A DNA stretch of 64,000 nucleotides. It comes from Paragonimus westermani (taxonomy: Eukaryota; Platyhelminthes; Trematoda; Plagiorchiida; Troglotrematidae). A program made the position numbers and the translations under genes. The notes under the pieces are model-generated. The model did no database searches and had not been told where the DNA came from. It worked only from the letters and a program-made list of their open reading frames with translations. Location of the stretch: contig QNGE01000114.1 in assembly GCA_008508345.1 (NCBI GenBank), forward strand, positions 222,538 through 286,537, in the 5' to 3' direction. This document shows positions 1-12,200 of the stretch, piece by piece; positions within the stretch are counted from its first letter, which is position 1; each line of letters opens with the position of its first letter.

Positions 1-937
1 GATGCAGTTGTTGCATGATCCCTTGATTAATTTTATTTACTCACTTACCGCTGTTGTTTGTAGGTTATTAACCATTAATATATCCCCTTCACTGAAATGA
101 ATCTACCACATCTTATATAAACATTGGTCAACCTTGTGATCTGTTTTCAGTGCTGCACAAGACCCTTATCAATGCAGTGTGGAAAGTGATTGATCAACCT
201 TATCAGGTCTTTCGACTATGAGTCATATATATGCTGAACTCAGATTTGCTTCCGTGGATTTGACAAACATCTTACTAGTAATAACTTTGTGACTCATTTT
301 TGCAGGTTCTCTGTATCGCCATACCGAAAGTTCATCCTGCATAAGTCCTGATTTGATATTGTGAGTCGTGCAGAAGGCAAATAAACCACGCACAACTTCG
401 ACATATATAAACCAATGAAGCCTCGTCGTTTACCTGAGGTCACAAAGCTAATCCTAAGAATATTGGATATCAAATTTTAGATCACAGCACTATGAAAATC
501 ATATACTGGAGCAGTTTGTGCCCAACTGGCTGGCATGGCTTTCACTGTAACACAAACGTATAGTTCGCACATGATCTTCCATAAAAATCAAATAAATCAA
601 TCCACCAACTGCTTTCGTTAGTCGAGTTTGTCGTTGATCAAATCGGTGGGGTTTTCTGATAACAAACGTGGTCGTGGTGTTTAGCTAATAAGGCATAAAT
701 CATACGGACTTATTTATGCACCTTTGCTCGTTCATATGACGGTAAACTCTCAGATGCTGCGTTTGTCTTCAACACAGAAGCAAGTTAGGACAGTCGGGAT
801 GGAAGTTCCGTCAACCAGCCAACCTCATGGCGCCAGACGCGCGATTTTTATCTACGTGCCTATGTATTTCAACCTAAATTCATTGGATGGATGAGAAAAT
901 CATCCAGAAAGTCCCAGAACAATTAACACTATGTTGC
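1..937. other. No supported gene
   Basis: I see no open frame, RNA gene or recognised repeat in this stretch. Base composition is ordinary for the window (moderately AT-rich). It ends where the inverted 5' segment of the first SINE begins. Confidence 0.5.
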
Positions 938-1145
938 AGGAGACACAGTAACTGTCCTGTTAACTCCAACTGATAACCCTGCGATTAGGACTTCCAAGAC
1001 AGGTAGAAATCTCCGATCACATTAAACCTGCAAGGCGATATTTCAGATTACTGATGAGACGATGGGGCAACCTGATCATGGCTCACAAGCGAGAGTGGTT
1101 GAGCGTTCAGATTTGATAATTCGGTCGTGCCTAATGTGAGGTCAA

Positions 1146-1200
1146 TGGCGCAGTGGTTAACACGGTTGCTTCATGATTGGAATGTCCGGAGTTCAAATCC
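1146..1200 (+). promoter_or_regulatory. Internal pol III promoter of the SINE (A and B boxes)
   Basis: TGGCGCAGTGG at 1146-1156 matches the A-box consensus TRGYNNARNNG at every position. AGTTCAAATCC at 1190-1200 matches GGTTCGANTCC at nine of eleven positions. The same pair is seen in the copy at 52624-52634 / 52668-52678, and A boxes alone persist at 47015-47025 and 50753-50763. This would drive transcription of the ribozyme-bearing RNA. Confidence 0.75.
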
Positions 1201-1218
1201 AGGCCGTGGCAAGGATAT

Positions 1219-1263
1219 GCACTACTGATGAGCTCTAATGATAGCGAAACTCGAGTCTAGTGA
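1219..1263 (+). ncRNA. Type I hammerhead ribozyme, conserved core intact
   Basis: A self-cleaving RNA fold. Stem I is formed by GCACTA (1219-1224) with TAGTGA (1258-1263), five pairs plus an end mismatch. The core CTGATGA (1225-1231) is perfect. Stem II is GCTCT/ATAGC closed by loop AATG (1232-1245), with one C·T mismatch. GAAAC follows at 1246-1250. Stem III is minimal, ACTC facing GAGT with essentially no loop, and the cleavage triplet is GTC (1255-1257), so cleavage is predicted after 1257. A stem III this short is typical of the retroelement-borne class, which usually needs dimers for activity. The fold was done by hand; activity is inferred. Confidence 0.8.
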
Positions 1264-1349
1264 TTCTTTTCGAAAGAGTCTGGCTGGAAAGTCTATCTGA
1301 ATGCGAATGCTGCGATCAAACGTGAGTGACGGTCAACTTGAAAACAAAC

Positions 1350-4300
1350 CAAATCCCCGACTACTAATCAACATTTTTGAAGTTTTTTGGTGAATGTGGA
1401 TCAGATGAAAATGTCAAATGAATCCGACCGTTTTTGATCCACTTGTATATTAGAATACATACACTAATCAACCAAGCTTACGATGTAAACCATGTTAGTA
1501 ATATGTATACTGCAACCATGACCTATGTCATTCACATCCGAAACATGGCTTACCGGCGACATGCGTGTAAATACGTGCACCGTAATAAAATTAAGATTAG
1601 CTGCCATGTTAAGTGAGTTGGTGAATTGGTGAACAGATTGGAAATCGAATACGCGATCACAAGTAAACCAGCATTAGCTGTTTCAACTTGTAAATTCTCT
1701 TGGTCATGAACTGAGAGCAGTGTAGTGTTTTCATCGCCTCCTTTTGGGGACAAACGTCACGGTTGCACAGTAAGTTGATGCTGGCCTCAGCACTAGTCTG
1801 ATTAGGAAGCCATGATTTCGCACGACCCCTTAGCTGGTCAGTCGTACGCACCTGATGGCCAACGTCTCAATGCAAAGTGTATTCGACGAATCGGCATTAG
1901 TGGAGTGAACGATCAACATCAAGTTGCTCAGCTGGCGTTTGTACGGCAACCCGTCCAGACAGTAAAAGATGGTTTAATAAGGTGTTAAGTGAGAAAATGA
2001 TGATAAGAATAAACTTAAAAAATATGATAATCATTTCTCCTGAAAACCTCAGAAGTGCCGAACCAGTAAGCAGGATACTGTGTTTTATCAAGTGAACGCT
2101 ACAAAATATACCCAACACTATCCAAAATAATGCAAGATTCAGGCAAGGAATAGGTTCAATTTTCAAGACATAAGACGCACCGAAGACAATTTGATCGTTC
2201 CATCAATGAGAAGAGAAAATGAGGTGCTTTGACAAATGGTAAGCTGCTCACTGTATGACAGAACGGTTTATTGACCCAACAGTAAACGAGAGATGGCTCT
2301 AGAGGTAGACAAAACCCCCGCTGATGCCCCTTGGGGGTGAAGTCATTTCTCATTGGCTAAAGAAGGACACTGATGCGACTGGACGAAAATGAACAGAAAA
2401 TTGCAATTCACTATTAAGGCGGTGTAAACGTTAGATGGTGAGAATGATCGCATAAATCGTCTTCAGCTCTATGGCCCAAGAGAGAATGCGTGTCAACAAG
2501 GAGGCAGCGTCTCGATCAGTTGAATAAAGCAATTTTGCAATACGGCATGAGGAGTAGAACAAAGACATTGTAGTATATGCTATAACATGTGGGACCTATC
2601 AGTCCTTGAGCCAAACGTCCCCAAAGCCCAAAGGTTGGACGGCTTACTGCCAGACAGCCACAAAGTCTTCAGATAAATAAGTAACCTGCCAACAAACAAC
2701 TGCAACAGACTACAACAATATCATCCTCGGACCGCAAGAGCTAATCAGGCTTTCCAGCGTAGTCAGCTGCATAGATGGTGGTATGTGACCTTGTAGTTGC
2801 CAAGTAATTTTAAAGACAAGTGTTTGGTATCAGTCTGTCAACGTCTATTTATTGCATATGTACTGCTCCCCCTTTCTGGCCTGCCTTAGAGAGAAAATTG
2901 GGCGTTTTTTGAAGACTACATTGAAGAGGTCCAGCTAATGCTTCTTTCGTGATATGTCTTTATTGCTTTAGAGCTTTCGTTTAGTTTCGCGTGGATTCTT
3001 TGTATTTCTTTTCATGAACGATGCTAAGCGTTTACCTACTACAATGCGGTTGCTTGGATGAATTTCACTACTTGAACTATGGGGGTGATCTATTGCAAAC
3101 TAATACTCCGGAACTGGGATTGGCATCTCAATCATTGTTAGAGCTTCTGAGTACTTAGTGGAGTAGTCCTCTGCAATTATCATTTCAACTTTTTTGCTCA
3201 TATGTTTGTGCATTCGACTTGCCTTATGTGGTGACATCTGCCTGAAAATGAGGCTACCAGCATATGTGACAAGCGTCTGGTCACTGTCTCTAGGTCCGCA
3301 CAAGACTCAACCTAGTGAAACTTTTACTGCATGCTGCTGGGCTTTAATGGAAATTTTAGTACGCTACGGGCATGACACATACCAGCAACGTACCAACGGG
3401 GTTAGACAATAAACAATGCAGCCTTAGTTGTTTTAAATGAAAGTGGTACCAACTACGTATCTGATTATTTGGCAGACGTTCTGTGCATGTTGAGCCAACT
3501 GAAAACGAGGCAAATTTTATCCTTCACATAAAGACTATAAGATACAACTTTTACGTCGATATCCCTCAACTGAAGACCTTTCACTTTATCTTTGCTACTG
3601 TTTGGTAAGAGAGAATCTGAGAGTGAATTTACTACAACTTAATTTCTTTGACAAATTCTATCTTTGGTAGACAAAAACAGAACTTTTTGTGTGGCGGGTA
3701 TTAGCATTTCCCCCTTATTATTCTATGGGCTGTTCATATTTTCATTGTTATATTTGATATGATCTATGGACAAGGTACATTCAACAGTCGTCGGATTAGT
3801 TTTGGTGCTTACGTACAGGTATTAGGTTTGGAAATCTAGTTTAAACGGTATTGACGAGATATAATCCAGTTAGACCAACTGTCTATGAATTTGGGCACTG
3901 GACCGTATGTTTTCAGCTATCGTCAATGAATGGCCGCCGGTCCTTTTTCAGGAACTTAGATGTTAGTGGGAAAGTTGGTGACAGGTTATTTAATGAGTCC
4001 CAAGAGGCGGCTGATTAAGAAATTCCAACCACGCTATCTTACCACGGAAGTTACCGCGCTTCCGGTCCAAAACATGAGATATTTAATGAAGAGTACACCA
4101 AAAACCATTCCGTTGCGTCTTCCACGTGATCATCAGATCACAGATGAAATCGACGTTTGTCTTACAGCCTTCAGGGTGGTAAATCAACCCTCGCTATGAA
4201 CGTATACACGTATTATTAATGGATTATAACTAGGAACGAACGTATACGTGCGACGCTTATGTCACATGAACTCAACAATTGAGTGGTCGTGTCAAACTAA

Positions 4301-6200
4301 GACATTGACCTATTCTGTGAGATCAGGGGGCCATTGTCCGTGTTCAGCGACTCAACCCGTTCATCAACCAAACGCCCAGAAAACTTCTCATTTGATGTTC
4401 GAGGCGGCCTCATTGAGATGTCTGAAAAGTATTTATTCTCTCCTGTAGTTTCAAACTCACGTGAATTCAAATTTCACCGATTCAGTGAACTGCACAATTT
4501 TGGAATCAACTCAGGGATAAACGTTTTTACATGCAGCGAATAACATACAACCCCACTAAATGAATACTGAAATCGTACAAATCGTTAAAAATTTCAGATT
4601 CACTTATGCATAATTGTGTTAAATGGGTTTACGAAAACACAGAATAACATACGGAAGACTCGTGCACATGGTATTGAGCATATAATTACCACATTAGCAC
4701 CAAAAACAAGAAAACCAGATAAGAAATGCGAGTGATCCGTTACTTCGATCGATATCAACGTGGTATGGCTTGTCCATTATCATAAGCAACAACTAACTAG
4801 TAGATCGTTCCTGCACTGCCCCCTTAACATGTGTGTAAATTGTGTAACAGTGGTCTGACCGTTTGACTTCTGAAAGCAAAGTTTTACACCATGATAAAAC
4901 AAGCCGAATCTCTATCAATCCACGTAAACGACCTACTGATGTATGGCATTGCACTACGGAGACCGCCTCACGGCCAAAGTGTTTCATGATTTCTTGTACT
5001 TCTGTGTTACAGACAAAACACTAGTCGAATATCTGGGCGGAACAGTTGTGCTAGTTGAGTGTCGTCGCAATGAACTCGAGCTTATCGGAAAACCACTGGA
5101 CTTACCCAGAGTTTGGCTGGCAGCCAAGTATTTCCAGGTGCTTATATTCAGACGGCGGAAAATTTTCTCCTTCACTGGTTATTTCAGTTCTACCACCTCT
5201 ATGGGAACATTTGAGGCAGCGAGGTTTATTTAAACGTGTTGCTAGCAAATGAGTTGTATTATCGATAACATTTAACATTTTTCTCTCAAACATTCCTACC
5301 TTTCTACCCTTCGTAAGACACTGAAATTGGATACGTTTTCCCATCCTGGTTTAATAAGCATTGAATGCCGGATGTGTTAAACATGGATCACTTTGACGTT
5401 ACGAAGTATGCTATTGCGTTGGAGAACCTGCTTTTGCGTGCATGCTGGACACAGACTGGAGGAACTTGGACATTAATCTCGCCAATCAGTCAATGTTTCT
5501 TGTTTGACTGCTGTAATTCAAGGTATAATGAACCTGGTTGTGGGTGCGTAAGGAAGTTAGTTTCATGAATATCAGGGATCACAGAAGTATGAAACATAAT
5601 TTAGAACAGAGGAAAAGAAGTATGACTTGGACAAGGGAGTTCATGAATGAAACCAGCTCAAGTCAACATATAGGGGCTTGTTGAGACTAGAGGTAAGTGT
5701 AGTGCACCTTCCTAAACTTCTTCAGATGACCATGTTACGTGTGAATCGGATTAACATTATGAGTAGGCGTCTCACTTCTCAAACTGGGGTCATTTGGTAA
5801 TGAAGCTGTCAAGACAGATTCAGCCAGTGTGCCCTAGATTTGACATGCTAAACAAGACTTGCTGGTTACAATTCATACAGCTAATCATGTGTTGCAGTTT
5901 CATCAGGTGACCTTAAGTATACTGGTTAGGACGAAAAATAGAAGAGGAAACGGTGGATTTATCAACCTATATGTCAGGATACGATTTCCTTGGCATTAAA
6001 GAATTGACTTCTTGAATTCGACTCACAGAATTTGCCAACTAGCATTTGAGCGGTACGTGGAAACGTATCACCTGTGGCTTCCGTCTTTGATAAATTAACT
6101 TGTAATAAGTTGCTACGTGGACTGATAATTGACATGTTCTCCCTGTTCCCGCTGTTACAAAATGAATATGACTTTTATGGAAATCACAGTGAAGCCCTCT
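1350..6200. other. No supported gene; one coding-like patch near 4.94-5.26 kb
   Basis: Short open frames occur on both strands but none is recognised. The patch at 4943-5233 (+) is open for 96 codons, overlaps a second + frame (5055-5252), and antisense frames are open too, as sometimes seen in true exons. Its product would be hydrophobic and basic without a motif I know. No clear splice sites define it, so I do not call a gene. Confidence 0.3.
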
Positions 6201-9200
6201 GAGAAAAGGGATGACTGTAAAAGCACCAGGATGTGAAAACTGCTATCGTGGGTGAATGGTTAAATTTGTTAAAATATGTGTATCTAGTATTCCCAAAGTC
6301 ATCAAAATTCGTCCAAAATTCACAAAGAAATCAAGTTGAGGGAAGCATTACGGTACCAAACGGGAATTCAATTGACCGTGTGTTCTTGTCTATTGACTCT
6401 AATTTCCGCTTATTTGGAAAAATAAAGCGGAAAGCGCTACTGACACAAACTGAAAAAGAAAACGTACTCTATGTCAAACATTTATTGATATCCAGTTTAA
6501 AGTTCCTGGAGAAACAAAGTTGGGTTATGGTGTCACTAGGTCAGTCCAATTTCTTCCAGTTAAATGTGCACGACCCAAAACAAAGAGAACTGTTGCCTCA
6601 GATACAGCTGAATCTGGGACATACAGGGAAGAAAACTATGATAAAATAGTGGTTTCTTCGAGAACATCATGGTTGTGAGCAGTCACGGACGAGTAGAAAC
6701 TCTCCAAGGATGTACTTTGGTTCAACTAGTTAGAACTGCCCATTATCAGTTGATTCAAATACAAAAACCCTGACATCGTGTTGAGTTAGTTAACAATGGT
6801 TACCAACAAGGCCAACTCGTTCGACTGTTTGAATTCCGACGAATTGGAGTATCACTGATATACTGAAAGTGAAGTAATCCCTTTCAGTGTTTGTTTGAAA
6901 AATCGAAGGGAACAGTTTTGCCCATTGATATGAAATTGTGCATGGCACTTAGTTAAAATACACAATCCTAATTTACTTCAAAAAAGAAACATTTCCAACA
7001 TGAAGGAGATGATGGAAGGATATAAGTGTCCTTGCAAGGATGAACTTCCTTCTGATGTAAGGTGCAGTTGAATCTCATGGCATCCAAACGATATGAGTTC
7101 AACGAAACGGGTAAAACAATCTTAATTTGCACAGAAAGGTGTTGATTTGTTTCGTTGCCAGGTTATGACAAGCAAATTAATTTTGCTCACATTTTGCCCC
7201 TCGTATTTGTTACTGACCTTGGATTGTGTGTTTCTCAAATGCAAGTTGAAAAATTGTAGTACAAATCTGGTGAGCTGGACTATCACTTGACTAATTAAGT
7301 TGCACTCGCGGTTAGCTGGATCATTTGGACTCAAACGTCTTTTTATTTTTCCGAGTCAGTGAAGTTTTAATGAAACCTATCGTGCAGGCATTCGTTATCT
7401 TATGCTAGCTCATCAGTAAGCTTGTACCATCGTTCATTTTAAGCCAGCATCAAGAGTGGATCTCTTGATATCAGCCGTTAACTCCAACTTAGATGCATTC
7501 TATTGCGGGTCATAAAAGAGAAGGCAATTCCCTTCTCGCCTTAGTTGGATCACCCACAAAAGCATTCAGGGCAAGAAAGCTAAAGATAATTTTCTTATGA
7601 TAACAAAGTGCAAACTTACTGTTGCGTAATTATCGTACATATTAAGACAGTGATCTAATCAGAAAGCCTACTGGCAGAATAATTCGCCAATCTTCCGGAA
7701 CACGAAAGATAGCAGAAATATGGCAGCGTTTCGTGCGAGCTACATAAACAAGCAGCACGCTTTATTTGAGATACTGGGATTAAAATCATCTGACTTGGTC
7801 AAAAGCAGATTGGGCAAAGATTTTCGACTACTGATGAGCAATGGCCTTATCGTTGATGTTCTTTGGCATACTGCCACGTATCATAATGATTCCAGAACAC
7901 TGGATATGTATGTTGTTCGACATTTCTAATTGCCTTCTTGCAGATAGCTCATTTTTGAAGATACGAGAAATAATCACACAGGCAGTAATCTGAAGCCGAC
8001 CGACAGTCAGCTTGAGACGGTTCTCTGTACAGCGTGTTTAGTTACACTACTTAACCCCCTCAAATTTAACTGCATATCTAAAGGTAGGAACTTTTTGTTG
8101 GCATATTTACCCAAATTCATCATGGAAAGTTATCTTCTTTTAGAGGGTCAAAACCTATTTGTATCTTTGTTCCTGAAATCGCATTTGTTACGATATTGAA
8201 TATTCACCCTTCGTTTAGTGAAACGACGACATGAGCTGATGTGAGGGGTTACTGATCATTGCACTAAACAGAATAATCATGGTGATTCCTCTAGTACGCA
8301 TGACAGAACATTTACATGAACCTGTCCGGATTTTGTCTCGTCATGAAACCAGGAAAATGCCATGTCTGTGGTGAAATGTTAGACGGTCAAGTATGCCAAT
8401 TACTCCTAATTCGAGCGATCCAACTCAACGTCTGTGAAACGTGGCCACTAAAAACCGAGTGCTAACTTCTGATCAACCATATTTACGTTTGTTGACAAGC
8501 ATCGAAAAGCAGTACCGGATGGAAATGCATAAGCCATGGAGAAGGTATTCGAAAATGGTGATCAAACAATTTCGCAAATTAAGCCCCAAAATTATATTGA
8601 TGTAAATGATGAACGAAAGCATTCGGAATGCCGAACTACCATTAAATACGTCGACAAGTCTTTGTCAAAGACTGTAGTGATCACAATCCATGACCGAACA
8701 CTGAGTTACGTTGTACAACGACTTAGTTGGCCAGCGTGCTTCGTTATTACTACTGTGTGGAAACTAGCTCTGGGTCTGAGCTACGTATGTTTTCCATCAC
8801 TGTTGCGTATTCCCAATCACCACGAAGTAGTAGCCAGATGGCCTAAGTTGTGAAGAGACCGAGTGATTATCTACCAAGGAGAAATGAAAGCATTCATTGT
8901 TAAGTTGGGTAATCATGTTTACCCCAGGGGTCGGGGGCCACCTGACTCACCACAATTCTGGCAGCAGGCAAAATCATCTTATTCAACTGTCACTGTTATG
9001 AGGACTTTGGGAGATGTAGGCAATGAAAGCCACCTTGCAAATGGCGACACTCTTTCGGTTGTAACTGGGCTGTTTGCTTCCACGAAGTCGCAAGTCAATA
9101 TTGCGTATAGTAACACCAGCTTATAGGGGTTTCATGAATTATCTCACTTTCATCCGTGGTTTTATTTTGGTGTCTGTTCTCCCATTTTAACGAATTTTTA

Positions 9201-12200
9201 GCGGTTAAACACAAATGAACATAATCACTGAATCATTGCTGATGATGGTAATGTGTAGTTGGATTGCCTAATACCACAGACTATGGTGTAAGTTGGTCTG
9301 ATTAGCATGAGCTTAACGCTATTTGTGATTTGTGATGATAGCGTGTACAGGATGCTCAACCTCGGTACGCAGAAGTTCAGATGAGTAAGACAATGTACCG
9401 TGCTTCACTAAGCACAACTTCTTCACTCTGTGCTGTCCTCAGACCGCCTTCGCGTGTTCCGGCACAATCTCTACGTGACGGGACATCTGGTTAATGTCTC
9501 AAGCGTTTATCACATTTATCTAATCTGAGCTGATCACGATGAAGCAGTGAGACCGGCGACGTAAGCAAAAGAGTCTCATTGCGGCTTCAGATTTATTAGA
9601 CGGCTTACACTGCAAGGTCTTTTAACCCAGTTATCTCCACAACACATCACTGTAGCCGAATAAGATGTGGTGATTCCAGGTTTCAGGACAGGTAGTTGGA
9701 GGCAGTAATGTGCTACACCTACATGTCCACTAGTCGAATCGGTTGACCTTTGAGAACACTGGATAGTTTGAAAAAAGACAAGTGCATCGCTCAGTAAAAT
9801 GGTATCCCCTGGGTTAACATAGAAGAGCTCCTAAGACACAAAACCAAATGAAGCCAGATGATGAATCAGGTGCATTATCAAAGTTCATGCAATTAGCGAA
9901 CATCCGTTTTACCAGGTGTTATACTTGTTCAGTTAAAACTACCCAGTATGCACAACGATCAACCAACGTTTTGAGGACTGTAGGCATTTCAAACAAGCCA
10001 CAGGACCGGAAGCCACTAGCTGGAGAATGGCACCTCTTCTCTGACTAGAGGTGCTCACAATTCGTTTTAGTTCCAACTGAGTTAGGTAAAACGAGCAACA
10101 GGTACCGTGAAAGCCACAGCTAACTGTCGCTTTTGAACAAGTCGATAGACTGATATATACCCTGTTTCTATCTCTGATCCCAAAGTGTTGTGTCCCTTCC
10201 ACTCTCATTAAGTACATTCGTCTTGAGCACGTTTGCGCGCCTGCGTTGATTGGTCCTTCTCCGTGTGGCATTCGGGATATCAGCCACTTTCAGTCCATTC
10301 GTTTTAAACCCGATATCAAAGTTATACCTATGCCGCCCACTTGGAGTGTTAGGATGAGCATTTTCCGCTTGATGTTGCTAAACGCGTTTACAAGTTACAG
10401 CAGTAGGCAGAACTGCTAGTCAGTGGTGTATAAATGGCAGCTTCGATTGTGAGCAGTACACTACTCACAATTTAGAAACACGTTTGGGCACAAAAGGGCA
10501 AGTGTCAACGCTAGGAGGACGACGCACCAGAGGCGATTATTAGAATAATGCGTACGCGCTATGGGGGACGTACCACCAGGACGAACGACAACGTATTGCT
10601 GTCCAAAGTGTGTGAATACGTGTCAGCCGTGCAAATGATTGTACGTGTTCGTGATCTTGTGTTTTAACATAGCATGTACAGGATTTTGTGCAATAATCAA
10701 CTTTGCAGGCCTAGCGTCTATTGCGGTCACAGCTGTCGGAATTAACCCGAATTACCTTGATGTTATTGTTTTATTGATTGCCACACCCGCAAGGCTTTCG
10801 CGCGATGGAACTGATTAATTTATTGCACATGTTTTCGTACCTTTTGGAATTGCACTGAATCCCAACTGAATGAATGGTATCCACTACTTCTGGACTTCTA
10901 GTTGTACCATTCCAAATCCGGTCTTGAGATCGAGCTAACTCAGTACGTGATGTTAGTCAGATTGATTTAATCGATGTGTACAACCATGCTAGTGTAGTGT
11001 AATGTGAGCGTCCGCTAATATGACTCTAATGAGACATCTATCTATGTGGACCGCGCATAACGTTGGAACTTCAGCATGACGCTCACATACAAATGCATCG
11101 ATAGACTCAGGAAAATTCAACAGATGATCCCCCATCTGCCAGCTTGACGAACTTGACCGACAGTTGAAATGCCGACCATCCACAGACCCTCTACATACTT
11201 AACGACGCATCCGGCTTGTCTGTTACTGTCCTAAGTGAGGTGTTACCATGTTTTCAGTACCATCGATATTAGATCGAATTCATCTGACTGGGCCAAACAC
11301 TTGTTTGTTCTAAATCAGGAAGGCCTGTTTACTGTCATATTGGGTAGTGAACGAAAAAATGCACATGACATACAATTTCATCTGACTGACTGTCGATCAA
11401 GGATGGCGCATACATCATGTTGGTCCTGAATGTTACCATCGTCATCATTTCGAACACGGATAATTGTTTGCGTAGACCAGCAAACATTGTTGGTGTGTAT
11501 ACGTGTGCTTTCATGCGCGTACACATGCATGTGTGGCACCACCGTTATCACTGTAATATGATGTGCGTATGCTTTCATCCATATGATATCAACTCGGTAT
11601 GGGAGTGTGCATAAACTTAACCATTCTCGTTTGCATACCTACACCAACAATAACAGATTCGCTTGTTTTTTATAAGCATGCCGAGGGTGACATTGAGCTT
11701 TAGGATGTGTGTAAACTTGTTGAATCCAAATGTTTTCTAACAGGAAGGTCACAATATCCAGGGTTCAAGAACGTAGTCCGAGAGTAAAACATGAGATATA
11801 TCTGCATAAAAGTGGTGCCGTGCATGCAACCTGATTAGAACGAAGCATTTCTTACAGTAACCTCTGTAGGATTTATATGTATATTTACCGTTAGGAAATC
11901 TGGTTAACAGTTGTGTAGTGAGGAGAGACGGTCGCACCATACTACTCACATCACTATTCAGTAGCCGCTTGGAGCGAAATGATCGCGGGATAAATACGAG
12001 AGAGATATGGGAAGGATCGTTGGAAATCAGAATGACATTTAATGACTTTCGCCACATGATGGAACTGAGACATGGTGTCCAAAGTGACTGGAGCATCATC
12101 AGAAGAGTGCGGTGTGCAAATGTGTATTTGTTTCTAGTCCGGTTGAGACGCTTAAGTGGTGTATTGGTTTCTGCAATAAGATAACCTCCGTGTCATCCGA

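Larger units (their letters stand above)
938..1346 (+). mobile_element. tRNA-derived SINE with hammerhead ribozyme and inverted 5' segment
   Basis: This is a non-autonomous retroelement that would be transcribed by RNA polymerase III and moved by an unidentified LINE or Penelope partner. Seen in order: a 5' module (938-1058) in reverse orientation relative to the copy at 52411; a linker (1059-1140); a perfect pol III A box TGGCGCAGTGG (1146-1156); a B-box-like AGTTCAAATCC (1190-1200), 33 nt downstream, a normal tRNA spacing; a hammerhead ribozyme (1219-1263); and a 3' body ending in CAACTTGAAAA. The whole unit recurs at 52411-52824 and 53065-53391, and the tRNA-plus-ribozyme part recurs about ten times in the window. 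Established knowledge: tRNA-derived SINEs with a type I hammerhead are known as Smα in Schistosoma. Calling this a relative of Smα is inference from architecture, not from alignment. Confidence 0.85.

Noticed and set aside
6233..6649. 138-codon open frame, plus
   Set aside because: No motif, no homologue recognised, no start or splice context; likely chance.
7831..7860. CTGATGAGC resembling a hammerhead core
   Set aside because: No GAAA at the right distance and no complementary stems.
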